Source of the DNA: Cornus controversa
Taxonomy: Eukaryota; Streptophyta; Magnoliopsida; Cornales; Cornaceae
Length of the DNA stretch: 64,000 nt
NCBI GenBank assembly: GCA_026545225.1
Contig: CM048846.1
Location: forward strand, 13,727,975 to 13,791,974
Direction of reading: 5' to 3'
The notes under the pieces were generated by a model that made no database searches, had not been told where the DNA came from, and was given only the letters and a program-made list of their open reading frames with translations. This document shows positions 24,025 to 36,900 of the stretch, piece by piece. The stretch's first letter is position 1. Every line of letters starts with the position of its first letter. The translations under genes were made by a program, and so were the position numbers.

Positions 24025-27000
24025 TGCAAATTACATGCCAATGACTAATGTGAAGAGAGAAAAATAGATCAATGCACATGCACAATATAGCTGAAAAAGG
24101 CATTCTAGACCAAGGGTTTTAAAGATGGATGGACCATGACATATGTGATGCAACTGTAGGAAGAGCATCGACAGAGATTATGTTGGCACAGTACCTACCA
24201 AAGAAGAAAATTATTAGCACAGATTGATGGACAAGGTTTTCTCAGAGCAATTAATTTGGCACGGAATACATGTCTAAACAGTCTCAAGCTCAAGACTGCA
24301 TTGGTACAAAATGAGCAGTATTTTCTCTCCTCCAGTTCAAAATCACTAGGCTTGAGGCTGTATAATTATCACCCCTTGTTATATTTAGTAGACCATGCAT
24401 CCAGAAGGTTGGATTGAGGATGATTTGCCAATAGAGATCGAGATGAGTAACTAGAGTGGGGATGCTTATCAAAAAAATGAGCAACAAATTTTATTGAAAT
24501 TAAAGACAATACCGTAGTGGAACATGCTTTGTTGACCAGAACAGAGGGAATCAAATATAAAACCAACGACCATTTGAGAAGCCACATAGTGTTGAAAGGG
24601 ATAAGTGGATCCGCTAGATTTCTACAAAAATAAATGGGACCTATTTATAACATTCAAAAACTTAAAAGAATTTTTCTACAATTTCCCTCTAAAAACTTTC
24701 AATAGTCATTTGTGGCCAATCTTTAATATTAAAAAGTGAAAGGAGTTTTTTCAAATTAAGAAATTAGCTTAAAATTTAATTTAGAGGCTGTTTTTTTTTC
24801 CTCTAATGTTATTAAACCTTATGTGTGGACCTAAGAGCATGTGCAGCATGCACTTGTTCATGTGCAGTGTCACTGTGTGCAAGGGGGAAAAAAGGAAGAA
24901 GGGAGATAGCTCCTTGTGGTAGTATTCCTTGTTCAATATTTAAATTTTCAGAAACGCAGTCATGAAATGCCCACTACCTGGTGTTAATCCTGCTTCAACA
25001 AGGTGCAGCAAGGGTGGAATGGATATAAAAAGCTGTCCTTGGGAGTATTGTAACATAAATTTTATTACTATTTCTCTCGATCTAGAGGCTCCTCACATGA
25101 ACCTTATCCCATGTCTTTTTACCTAAACCTATCTCTTTTCTATTTTGTCCCATCTACATACTAAATTGTCAAAAAGTAGATAAAGCTCAATAAGAAATGT
25201 CCCCTTCTATTGTTTCCCTTTCCTTTTGAGTAAGAATTGTCATCCACCTTTAAAAAGATGAGAAAGGAAAGAAAACGTTCAAAACAACCCTTGGGTAGTT
25301 TTCGTCTTAGCCTCTTGTCTAGAACTCTATTTTTATAAAACCTTATAAATTCTAGAAACGGGAAAACTCTAGTATTTTGGTCCTTAAGAAGCAAGTACAA
25401 GAGTAAGTGAAATATATAGATTCACTCTTACATCAACATTCAAACCCCTGAGTTATAGAACTAAGAGTTTTTCTTCTAATAAATTAAATGAAAAAGGAAG
25501 CAATATGGCTTGATTGTAATAAAAACCCCAAGGAATAGCCACACTGCAATGACAACATACCTCTTCACAACCTGATTCCATCATCACTTTAATAGATCTG
25601 GTAACAAGATCTGTAGCTGCAACAAGAGAAAATATTGACTTAAATACAGAAGAAAAAATTGTAGTTAACAAATCATCTCAGAAAGAAATACTCTTAATCT
25701 TCACATTCAAACTATCTTTTCTACATATACTCCTACAATTTATTAACTGGAAATAAATAATGTCTACTCATTTATGTATCTGTAAAAGTGCGTTACTCAG
25801 CCTACGCAAAGATGTAGGCAAGGATTGTAGGAGACAAAGTTAAACTTTGCATTATTTTTCACAAATTGATTGCTCTAAGCCTCAAACTTAGTTGAACTTT
25901 TACGGTTGAACAAAGCAATGACCCCTATTTATCAACCCATAATTTCTATAATTTGTTTATCCTATAAGTCATATTAAGACATCTAAATCATATTGCCATG
26001 CATCCTAGTAAAATCTTGCCTTACATTCCACCACAAAGAATATGCTGACAATACCATGCAACGAGTCCAACAATTTATCTAATATTTCAACAATTTTCTT
26101 ATGGTTATTAGCAAGATATAATATATATATATATATAGTAAATTCGTCACCAACTTGAGATAAATGGAAGGTTGAGAGATGTATTAATATTTCCTGTTAC
26201 ATGGTTTTGGTGCTTTTGGAATAAAATGGCTTCTGGTTCTAAAATCATACTTGGAAGTATAATTAATTAAACCATGGCAATACAACTACTTTTTTAGCAT
26301 AGATTGGAATCCGGATTAGAATATTAAGACTTAGGTACTGCCATGATTCCTACAATTTAGAGAGTTTTTGACGCAGAACGGAAGTATAAGGGGTTAGCGT
26401 AAACCATAAGAACAAAAACTGGAATCCACCAGCACAATTAATTGTAAACCAAAGTAAAACTTTATTGATAAATTAATTCCCCTCTGCCCTATGGCAGTAC
26501 ATATATTTATAATAGAGAAATCATAATCCTAACAGGACTAGGAAACCTAAAAATAAAGGAAACTTGTAGAAATTCTAATCCTAACAGGAAAAGAAAATCT
26601 ATTTCCAAAGGAAACGAAAAAAAGGAAAGAAAACACTAAAACAATAAAGGAAACTTGTAGAAATCCTAATCCTAACAGGAAAAGAAAATCTATTTCCAAA
26701 GGAAACGAAAAAGGAAAGAAAACACTAAAACAATAAAGGAAACTTATTATAATAGTTATTCTGACAACCGAGCGAAAAGTTATGCCCGTTTCTTCGGACC
26801 AACGCGTTTTGCCAATTTTCGGTCAATCTCTTCTTCAAACTCCAAAGCCAATTGTCCTACATCAGTCTTTCCCACCTGCGAAGAACTTGACCTCAAGTTG
26901 TAATCCGGATAAAGCGGAACATCATCACTAAACTCATAAAGGTCAGCTACATTGAAAGTACGAGATATGTTCATATCAGCAGGTAAGTCAATCACATAGG

Positions 27001-30000
27001 CGTTGTCATTGATCTTTTTGATCACCTTGTACGGCCCATACTTCCTTGGCTTCAACTTGTTATAGGAACCAACTGGGAACCTTTCCTTACGCAGAAACAC
27101 CATAACTTGATCACCCTCAGTGAACAATTTCTCACGTCTCTTCACATCTGCTGCAACTTTATACTTCGCATTCTTCTCCTCTAACCGCGCCTTTACTTCA
27201 GCCTGAACATCGCGAACTTGCTCAGCCAGGTTCTCAGCAGCAACACTTGTTCCAGTGACCTTGGGAAGACGTGTCAGGTCTAACGCATGCTTAGGAGGCT
27301 GTCGATACACTAAAGCAAAAGGAGATTTACCAGTAGCAGTGTGAATTGCATTGTTATACGCAAATTCAGCTTGTGCCAGAATTAAATCCCACTGTTTAGG
27401 CTTGTCACCACAAATGCACCGAATTAAATTCTCCAGTGTTCGATTCAGATTCTCAGTCTGCCCATCGGTCTGCGGGTGCGCAGTGCTACTGAACTTTAGA
27501 GTAGTATCCATCCGCCGCCACAACGTAACCCAAAAATGGCTAAAAAATTTCGAATCCCTATCAGAGGTTATAGACTGAGGAACTCCATGTAAACGGACCA
27601 CCTCACGAAAGAACAGTTGAGCCACATGTGACGCATCAGATGTCTTCCGACAAGGGATAAAATGTCCTATCTTGGAGAACCTGTCAACCACAACAAACAC
27701 AGAGTCTACTCCACGCTGAGTTCGTGGAAGACCCAAAACAAAATCCATCGACAAATCCTCCCATATGGCATTCAGTACAGGTAGAGGCATGTAAAGACCT
27801 GTATTTTGAGCCTGCCCCTTAGAAGTCTGACAAACATAACACTTGCGAACAATGTTACCCACGTCGCGTTTCAACTGAGGCCAGTAATACCACTCGGCTA
27901 TCCCACTGATAGTCTTGTCACGCCCCAAGTGACCACTCAAACCTCCACCATGTAACTCTCGAATCAGCTTCTCCCTCAAAGAGCTCCGAGGAATACATAA
28001 CTGATTACCACGGAACAAGTACCCTTCGACCAAATGAAATTCTCCCTCTGTCTGTCTAAGACCACATTTTTCCCATACCTCAGCGAAATCTTCATCCTCA
28101 GAATACAACTCTTTCAAGAACTCAAACCCAATAATCTCTTGCTGCATAGTGATCAGTAAACTCGCACGTCGACTTAATGCATCTGCCACCTTATTCAGAA
28201 TCCCAGATTTGTGTTTCAGCACATAAGGAAACTTCTGCATATAGGTCACCCACCGAGCATGCATATTACTTAGACTCCTCTGACTGTTTAGATACTTCAA
28301 AGCTTGGTGATCAGTGTAAAGAATAAATTCTTGCTGAATCAGATAGTGCTCCCAATGCTTCAGAGCACGGACAATAGCATAAAATTCTTGGTCATAGGTA
28401 CTCCACTTTCGGCATGCATCACTAAGTTTCTCACTGAAAAACGCCACTGGTCTCTTCTCTTGTGACAGAACTGCTCCAATCCCAATTCCACTAGCATCAC
28501 ACTCCACCTCGAATAGTTTCTCAAAACTGGGTAAAGCCAAAACAGGAGTAGTGCACGGTTTTTCTTTAATGACTGCAAAAGCTGTGTCGGCATCTTCACC
28601 CCACTGAAACTTACCCTTCTTTAAGCACTCTGTAATAGGAGCCACAATACTGCTGAAGTCCCTAATAAATCGACGATAAAACGTCGCCAACCCATGAAAA
28701 CTCCTCACCTCTCCTACTGTCTTTGGTGTAGGCCAATCACGAATGGTTCTCACCTTTTCATCATCAACCATCATTCCCTCCGAACTGACCACATACCCAA
28801 GGAATAACAATCTTTCTGTCAGCCAACTGCATTTTTTAAAGTTGATAAACAACTTATTTTCGGACAACACCTCTAACACAGCCCGTAGATGCTCCATATG
28901 ATCTTTCTCACTCTGACTGTAAATCAGTATGTCATCAAAATAGACGACTACATATTTTCCAATGAAAGGTCGCAATACCTGGTTCATAAGCCGCATAAAA
29001 GTACTAGGCGCGTTGGACAATCCGAAAGGCATAACCAACCACTCGTAGAGTCCATCCTTTGTTTTGAAAGCCGTCTTCCATTCGTCACCAGGTTTGACCC
29101 GAATTTGATGGTATCCACTTCGCAGGTCGATTTTTTAGAACAACTTCGAACCCTCCAACATATCTAGCATGTCATCCAATCTCGGGATTGGAAAGCTATA
29201 TCTGACAGTTATCTTGTTGATCGCGCGACTATCAACACACATCCTCCAACTGCCATCTTTCTTTGGGACTAGTAACGCGGGAACAGCGCAAGGACTCATG
29301 CTCTCTCGAATGAACCCATTTTGCAACAATTCTTCCACTTTAGCCTGTAAAATCTGATTCTCCTTGGGACTCATCCGATAGTGTGGCAAATTTGGTAAGC
29401 TTGCTCCCGGAACTAAATCAATATGGTGCTGAATATCTCTCAACGGTGGAAGATTATTTGGTAACTCTTCAGACATCAACTCACTGAATTCGATCAACAA
29501 GGACTGCACCTCCTCGGGTAACACAACTCTCTGCTCTTCCTTGCCTTCTATCACTAGAGCTTGCACAACCACAACATGTACCTCCTGTGCCTCCTTAACT
29601 TCAGATTCCAACTCAGTTATTGACGTGACTAAAGAGACTAAGGATTGCTCTTCTACTGTGGCTTTAGTTGAGCCACCACCGGAACTCTGCTTCGGAACCA
29701 TTGCAATCTTCCTGCCATCCCAACTGAAAACACAAACATTGTCGCGCCCCCTGTAGGTGATATCCACATCAAACTGCCATGGTCGTCCCAATAACACGTG
29801 ACTAGCATCCATGTCGACTACATCGCAGACCACCTCATCTCGGTAATGCTGCCCGATTGAAATAGGAACTTTACACACCTCCGTCACGTTTGCTTTAGGC
29901 CCCTTCTGAATCCACCCAATCGCATACGGCTTTGGATGTTTTTTTGCCTGCAGCTTCAGGTGTTCCACTAATTTTCTAGACACAAAATTCTCACAACTTC

Positions 30001-31970
30001 CACTGTCAACAATTAAATCACAGACTTTGCCCTGGACACTGCAGCAAGCCTTAAAAATATTATTTCTTTGTGAGAAATCCTCCAGCTTCGTTGAACACAT
30101 GACTCGCTGAATCACACAGTTGACATGCTCTCCCTATTCCTCCGCAATTTCTGCACCATCCAGGAATTCGTCAATACCTACTCCTTCAACATCCTCGTTG
30201 TTTTCCCCAATATCCACGAAATTCACTGATTTTCTGGCTGAACATTCATTCGAACGATGGCCTGGTTGGCCGCACCTGTAGCACTTCAAACCGCCTGTTT
30301 TAGCATATGGGTTTGGCGCCATCCGTGGGGCTTCCTTCGTATCTGCTGCTGTCGGACGCATCCCAACATGGTTATTACGTGTCCTTCTTGTAGTAGGAAA
30401 ATCGATTGGATGCCTTTTCCATTAACTCTGCTTTCAAGGCCATGTTTTGCGCCTCATCCACTGTCCAAACAACTTGCAGTCCAATTTTGTTTCGAATGGT
30501 AGACTTCAATCCTGCTAAGTATCTGGAAACCTGCTGTCCATCAGTCTCATTCAGGTTGTTACGAACTGACAGCCTGGTCCACTCCTCAGTATAATCCGCA
30601 ACAGTCCTATTACCCTGCACACAATTCTGGTAATTCTGGAAAATAAATTGCTCATAATCTGGAGGTAAAAACCTGCTCATCAAAAGTTGTTTCATTCTCC
30701 TCCAGGTTCGTATAGGAGCCTTGCCTTGTCGTCGCCTATCGTTTTGCAACTTCTCCCACCAAACAGCAGCCACGCTTCTCAACTTATACGCCACCATCTT
30801 GACTTGTCGATCCTCCGTAACTTCAATCATCTCGAAAAACCTCTCAACCTCAGAAATCTAGTCCAGAAATTCTTCAATCTGCAATTTACCATGGAACAGC
30901 GGTATGTCTGCGCGTATTCTATAGTCAGGTTGATTTTGGTTTCGATTTTGTTGACGAATTCCTTGGTGACTCACAACGTCCTCATCAGAGTCTTCATCAC
31001 TCAAATCTTCGAACTGCTCATGTCTCGCCACTCTAGCCGGATGTCCACCTCCAGGGCGGCCAAGGGCAACTCTAACTCTGTTGGCAGGGGCTTGAGCGTT
31101 ACCAATAGGGATGTCGGGATTAGGTTGCCGCTCCATCAGTTGCTGTAACGTGGCCGTCAACCTCTCCATCGCCTGTCGTTGCTCGTTAATCGCTACCCAT
31201 ATATCTGCATCCCTACGACCAGCGTCGCTAAGGTTAACTCCTCCGTCTTCGTTGTTGACCATCATACAAGACAAATCCTTAGGCTCTGATACCACTTGAC
31301 GCAGAACGGAAGTATAAGGGGTTACCAGCGTAAAACCTAAGAACAAAAACTGGAATCCACCAGCACAATTAATTGTAAACCAAAGTAAAACTTTATTGAT
31401 AAATTGATTCCCCTCTGCCCTATGGCAGTACATATATTTATAATAGAGAAATCATAATCCTAACAGGACTAGGAAACCTAAAAATAAAGGAAACTTGTAG
31501 AAATTCTAATCCTAACAGGAAAAGAAAATTTATTTCCAAAGGAAACGAAAAAAAGGAAAGAAAACACTAAAACAATAAAGGAAACTTGTAGAAATCCTAA
31601 TCCTAACAGGAAAAGAAAATCTATTTCCAAAGGAAACGAAAAAGGAAAGAAAACACTAAAACAATAAAGGAAACTTATTATAATAGTTATTCTGACAACC
31701 GAGCGAAAAGTTATGCCATTTTCTTCGGACCAACGTGTTTTGCCAATTTTCGGTCAATCTCTTCTTCAAACTCTAAAGCCAATTGTCCTACATCAGTTTT
31801 AAGTGTCATCATAATGTAATTCTTGGCAATTGACTAACATGATAATTTACAAGGCCTCCTTATGAAGCCAATGTAGTTCCAGTGCAGTTATACCAAACAT
31901 TTAGGAGATAAGAACATCAAAAAGTCTCGAGCAATGGAGTGGAATTAATAGTTCAAGAAAAATCTTAAAA

Positions 31971-32016
<46 letters not shown>

Positions 32017-32470
32017 GAGAGAGAGAGAGAGACCAATGCCTCTGCCTCTGTAAGGTTTGAGGACGACGAGCATTGCAATGTAACCCCTGAAAGTATTCCG
32101 ATGTTCTCCCATCTTACAAACGACGGTTCCAACACATTTGCCTTGGTGGAAAGCCTAAAGAATCGCACACAGCCATATAATTTATTATATAAAATCAAAA
32201 GCAAAAACATACAAGTAGTAATTAAGAATTGTAGCAAGAAAGAAAGAAAGAAGTAGACGGATATTATACCAAGAAAGAGAGTTGGGGCCAGAGGTAGACG
32301 AAGTATCGGTAGGTGAAGATGGAGTAGGGTTCGCTGAGTTCTTCATCTACAAGGGCCATGATAAGGGGCAGGTGATGCTCCCCACCGTAGCTCACGTATT
32401 CTATTTTTTCCGATGCCTCCTTCAACTCCACACTTGTTTCCCCTTCATTATTCCTCCTCCGACTCTCCAT
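22504..32470 (-). CDS. NAA30: NAA30/MAK3, catalytic subunit of N-terminal acetyltransferase C
   Basis: Transfers acetyl from acetyl-CoA to nascent N-termini starting with Met followed by a hydrophobic residue, as the catalytic part of ribosome-associated NatC. Four exons: 32470-32270, 32154-32034, 25616-25561, 22758-22504, giving 210 residues. Exon 1 has [19 protein letters not shown] and [20 protein letters not shown]. Exon 2 has [14 protein letters not shown] and the acetyl-CoA loop PYRGRGI (about 101-107). Exon 3 reads [18 protein letters not shown]. Exon 4 has [20 protein letters not shown] and [20 protein letters not shown], then a divergent tail. Joins are in frame with AG acceptors. 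I prefer ATG 32470 ([10 protein letters not shown]); an in-frame ATG at 32512 would add 14 residues. Intron 2 (6.4 kb) contains a gypsy element in the same orientation, and its donor begins inside a CT/TA microsatellite. Confidence 0.93.
22759..25560. other. NAA30 intron 3 (2.8 kb)
   Basis: Non-coding, with a (GT)n(GA)n tract around 23675-23706 and a 50-bp (TA)n tract at 23972-24021. No element with clear ends was found, and short open frames here show no known motif. Confidence 0.55.
23972..24021. repeat. (TA)n microsatellite, about 25 units
   Basis: A pure alternating AT run in NAA30 intron 3, likely length-polymorphic. Confidence 0.95.
26369..26864 (-). repeat. 3' LTR of the gypsy element
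   Basis: 496 bp, TGATGTAGG...GCGTCA in element sense. It contains an internal tandem duplication of a unit of about 90 bp (26557-26735), which the other LTR shares. The pol frame appears to run into this LTR and stop about 85 bp inside it. A purine-rich tract (26866-26877) lies just upstream in the element's sense, as a plus-strand primer should. Confidence 0.9.
31282..31294 (-). other. Primer binding site (tRNA-iMet) of the gypsy element
   Basis: TGGTATCAGAGCC on the minus strand, two bases inside the 5' LTR. It matches the 3' end of plant initiator tRNA-Met, the usual primer for plant LTR elements. Confidence 0.92.
31297..31795 (-). repeat. 5' LTR of the gypsy element
   Basis: 499 bp, direct-repeat partner of 26369-26864, with the same internal tandem duplication. 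It also retains the short piece of pol-derived sequence expected if the LTR boundary lies inside the coding frame. Confidence 0.9.
31974..32033. repeat. (TA)n(GA)n microsatellite at NAA30 intron 2 donor
   Basis: About 20 TA units followed by nine GA units, directly against exon 2. On the minus strand the intron starts GTCTCTCT, so the 5' splice site is the first bases of the CT repeat. Confidence 0.9.
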
Positions 32471-33881
32471 CTCTCTCTCTCTCCCCACTCTGCTGTGTAT
32501 CAGTGTATACATACAATGTATGTGTTGTTGCTGCGCATCGGCGGCACACGCTAGTACGGGGGAGGAGACTCCACCTTAAGAAAACTTGGCACGTGCTAAA
32601 GATGTGGCGTGGAATGTGGTCTGGGCTCGTTCTTGGGCTAAGACCTAAGGCTTTAGCCCAAGTGTCTGTTTATTGACTTTTGTATATGGATCAAGTTAGG
32701 CCCATGCTTAAAAAAATATTATTCTTTTTCTTTTTCTTTTTCTTTTTCTTTTTCTCTCACGTTAGTGGCAGGTATTCGGTGCGCTGACGAATATGTGTCG
32801 GGTGCATCTGGATTGTAGGTGAGCTACACGTGCGGTGAGATCCATGACGCGTGTAGTGCACTGACTATCCAGATACTCCCCAATGCATATGCGTTAAGCG
32901 CACTGAATATCTTTCCCTCACATTAGAGTGTCGTAGACTTGTTAATTTGCAAGAAGTTCGATTTCTAGTAGCACCTAATGGTTCACAACCATACATGCTA
33001 CTCCCCTGTTCATCATACACATGCAACTATTAAAAAATATATATATTTTAGAGACAACTCCAAAAAAATCCTAACTCCAAACCTCCAAAATGTAAGATAA
33101 AGTCTTGTAATTAGGGTATCTTCTTGTATTTTTTTTTTTTTTTTTCTGAAACATATCTTCTTGATTGTTGCTCTACTTGAAACTGCAATCAAATAACTCA
33201 CAAGCTAACTCCTCTGCTTTGATTTGGGTTAGTTCGCTTGATTTTGGATTAAAGAATTTAAACTGCAGTATAGTTTGTTAGCACAAGATTGATAGGTGTG
33301 TCACATTTAATTAAAAGACTCCAATATTAACACTTCCCTGTAAGCAAATACACTCTATTCTTGTAGTGAAATGAGATAAAAGTCTCTAACCTAACAACTG
33401 ATAAATTTAACAGAACTAAGAAATCAAAAAAGAAATTTAACAATAGTATTATTTATTTTTATTTTATATCTAATTTGGTAAGCTTATCAATGAGCTATTT
33501 AGAAAATAAAATTTCGAAAGTAATACTTATTGAAAATTGAAAGAAGTTGTTTGTTTTTTTAAAGAGAAAAATAATCACTAAAGAGTTCCATTTTTCTTTT
33601 ATAAAAAATAAAAAAATATACAATGAGTCCCGTTAACAATGGGGCGATCCGTGATCGACTGATCGTATGATTCATCTCCATTTAATCCTACCCCATACGT
33701 GTCATAAGGTTGTAATCTTTCAAATACTTGACGGGAACCGTAGAGACAGAACTGCGGGTAAGCGAAGCAGGTATCCGAATTCCGATTCGAGTGGTCTGGT
33801 ATTCGTACCTTTGCTACCGGGTCCTCGGTATTTCGCAAAGTAGACCACGCCACGCACCTCCGACTCCCAGCAAAGCGCATC

Positions 33882-33912
<31 letters not shown>

Positions 33913-33965
33913 CAGAGAGAGAGAGAGAGAGCCATTGTTGAAAGAGAGAAAGAAAGAAGAAGATA
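32471..33965. promoter_or_regulatory. Divergent intergenic region between NAA30 and the Rieske gene
   Basis: 1.5 kb shared by two genes reading outward. It holds a G-box CACGTG (in GGCACGTGCT, about 32588-32597), a second ACACGTGC near 32826-32833, a (CTTTTT)n tract near 32725-32755, a T-run at 33130-33147 and a (TA)n(GA)n tract at 33889-33931 close to the Rieske start. G-boxes bind bZIP/bHLH factors; whether these act here is inference. No further gene is supported. Confidence 0.5.
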
Positions 33966-36900
33966 ATGTTGAGAGTCGCAGGTAGGAGGCTCTCCTCTCT
34001 CTCATTGTCATGGAGGCCGCACCAGCTACCAGCCTTAACCTCGTCGCCTATCATCTCCAAGTATCCCATCAACGGCGTTGATTCCTGGTCGGACGACCTC
34101 GGATCCACCAACTTATTTCCATTAGCTCCCCAATTTCATCATCTTCCATGCAGAGGTTAGCTTTTCTTTTTTACATTATTATTATTATTATGCAATTTTT
34201 TACCTTGATTAATGCGTTGAAGAGAGTATGGAAATGATGATCTTTTGTGTAAGCACAATATTTTTACTCAGATTAAGTATTCTAAATTGAAGTCAGATCG
34301 ATTTATTGCTTAAAGCTAAATATATATTATAATACCAAGGACACAGGCAATGTAGCGCGTTGACACTAGATCCAAATGATGCCTTAAGCTACATTTGGGA
34401 TGTCCTTTTTTATTTATTTATTTTTCCTTTTTTTTTTGGGACCCACCAGCATGATGTATATGATTTGAAAACTAGGTATTTTGACCGATGCCATAAGTGT
34501 TTGACATGCCTTTTTGCAAACAATTTTTTCCCTACATCACCCTCTCACTCTCTTGGTAATTTGATGACTGCATCTCACGAAGCAATGCCTAGCAAAGTGC
34601 AATCTCTACAAAGGGCTAGAGGCAAGTGCGATCTGGAATCGATGATGAAACTCTAGTGAGGAAAAAGCTTAATTATTTTTTAAAATACAAGAAGTTCTGT
34701 TATATTTACTTCCATGAATAGAAAAGGGAAATATTGTTCATATTGGTATTTTCTCAACAGTGATTGGTGTATCTATCTAGGATTGAAAGGAAAGTTTCAT
34801 AAAACAATTATTAGACTAGCCACACTTTATAGAATAAAATGTTGGGAACTAAGAAAAAACATATGCATAAAGTGGGTATAGCAAAATTGTGAATGTTGAG
34901 ATGGATGTGTAGTAAGAAAAAAAAAGCATACAATTAGAAGTGAAAACATTAATTAGAATATTGAAGTACTATCCATTGGAGATAAAATGAGAGAAAATCG
35001 ATTAAGATGGTTTGGACATTTATAAAGTAACACCATTAAGTGCACCAACTATGAAGCGTGACATTGTCCACATTGATTGTAATGTTAGGAGAAGGGGAAC
35101 CAAAATTAACATGGGCATAATTAGTGGGGACATAATTACTGAGGGGAGATATGATAACATGTGGTTGATTAAGGTTATGGCCTTGGATGAAGCAAAATGG
35201 AAAAATAGAATTCGTGTATCCAACCCTAAGTAGTTGGGAATAGACTTTGTTGAGCGTATTTTCTTCACAAAGGTAGATTGCAGTTCTGCCTTGTTGGAGG
35301 ATAAAAGTTGGTTACCTTATGCCATATGAAGCACAAACACTTCTAAAGAGGAGTTGTGTTTGTGCCCAACAAATTTTCTACTACAACACTCCTATAATTG
35401 TGTTGGACATGACAAAAATGTTAAATTGTTTATTTCAACATGAGTTTGATATCGTATGCATGGCCAAAGTAAGTTCCTCATGCGAGTGAAATTATAATTT
35501 TAAAAAAGAATTTAGTTGTTAAAATATATATATTTAGAGAGAGAGAGAGAGAGAGAAATATTTTGGGGTTGTGTGATATGATTAGTAGTATACCCAACTC
35601 AACAAAGCTTTTTTTTTTTAACTATTTCCTGTGGGTTACATTGATCGTGTTTCACCATTCTGCTCTATCTAAAGTAATAGTCTCAATTAATAGTGCATTT
35701 TATCTTTTCTTTCTTAAGTATTCCCAGCAATAATATATTATGCAAAACGATATTTTAATTTATTCAATTAAATTAATTTATGGAATCTCAATATAGTAAT
35801 CAAAATTAAGCTTTCCCTATGAAAAGGCAAATATAATTATTAATTTATATAAAGCCATGTGTTATAACAAACAGCCACAAACCAAGCACAATCACGAAAC
35901 ACGACAGAAAACGAAACAAGCACCACACAGAATAAAAATATTAACTTGGTTCGGCGATATACCTTCGGCGAAAGTTTTCACTATGCGAAAATCAAGATAT
36001 TACAAGTTTCGACCCCAAACCCTAGCTCTCGCTCTCTCACTCTCTTTTTGTGTTTTCAGTATTTTCTCTCTTAATCCCACTCCAAACCCTAGATGCCCTT
36101 ATATACCGGGCTACAAGAGATTCCTAAACAGGGTCCAAAAACCCGCAAGAGAAAAACAGGCCACACAAAGCCCATTTTCGGGTCAAAATTGGGTCACAAT
36201 GCAACCCGGGCTGAGACAAAATTCGGGCCACAACATAACACCATGTCCTTCCCATGTTTGTTGTACTTCTTTAAGGTTTTGTTGTGTAGGTGTGTCCATG
36301 TTACATGGCTTTTGTCTTTAGGATCATGCTTCATAACTCCTTAACATAACTTATACTCTACTAGTTTGCCTTTGCCATTTCCATGAGGAATATAACAACT
36401 TGAATTGAAGAACATAATACATGGGTATATTGGGGTGCGTTTAGTAACGAAAATATTTTTTGTTTTTGTGCCCGAAAGAAAACAGAAATATATTTCTATT
36501 TTTCTGGGTGGAAACAAAAAAACAGAAATAGCGTTCATTAAAACTTACTGTTTTCACATTTTTAAGAACAAAAAACAGTGTTTAGTAACTTATTTGTTAT
36601 ACAAATATATTTTTAATTTTATTTTTAAAGGACTATGTTCTTGATTATAGGACTATGATCATGCCCAATACTTCTCTTTGATTTCTTGTCCAGTGATTCT
36701 TTAGGACTGGAAGTACTGCATTGTCTAGGCTGTGTTTGGTAGAAAACTTTGGAAACCACTACTCCATCTTTCTCTTCTTAATTCATTGTCACCAAGATGG
36801 TACTGGTGCATTACCCAGTTCGTCTTCTCGGGCTTTCTTTGCCTTCAATAGTTGGTGTAGAGCACTAGTATCTTTTTGAAACCTTTCACCACCCCACCGA

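Larger units (their letters stand above)
26369..31795 (-). mobile_element. Ty3/gypsy LTR retrotransposon, nearly complete, in NAA30 intron 2
   Basis: A 5.4-kb element with two LTRs of about 497 bp, TG...CA ends and a perfect 5-bp target duplication GTTTT (26364-26368 and 31796-31800). In its own sense (minus strand) the order is 5' LTR, a tRNA-iMet primer site, gag with a CCHC knuckle ([14 protein letters not shown]), protease, reverse transcriptase, RNase H and integrase (about 27.2-28.1 kb), then 3' LTR. This order makes it Ty3/gypsy. The integrase tail (FNVADLYEF, without a classical chromodomain) suggests a chromovirus of the CRM type, tentatively. The coding part is interrupted at about three or four places, so it is broken. 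The LTRs differ by roughly seven substitutions plus small indels, about 1.5%, which at usual plant rates suggests well under one million years. Confidence 0.93.

Noticed and set aside
31720-31795. Reading the pol-like piece beyond the right-hand LTR as a second, tandem retroelement
   Set aside because: The perfect GTTTT duplication and TG...CA borders place that piece inside the LTR, so one element explains everything.
26364-31800. A CRISPR-like or operon-like array from repeats in this region
   Set aside because: The repeats are LTRs and their internal tandem units in a eukaryotic genome; no spacers of regular length.
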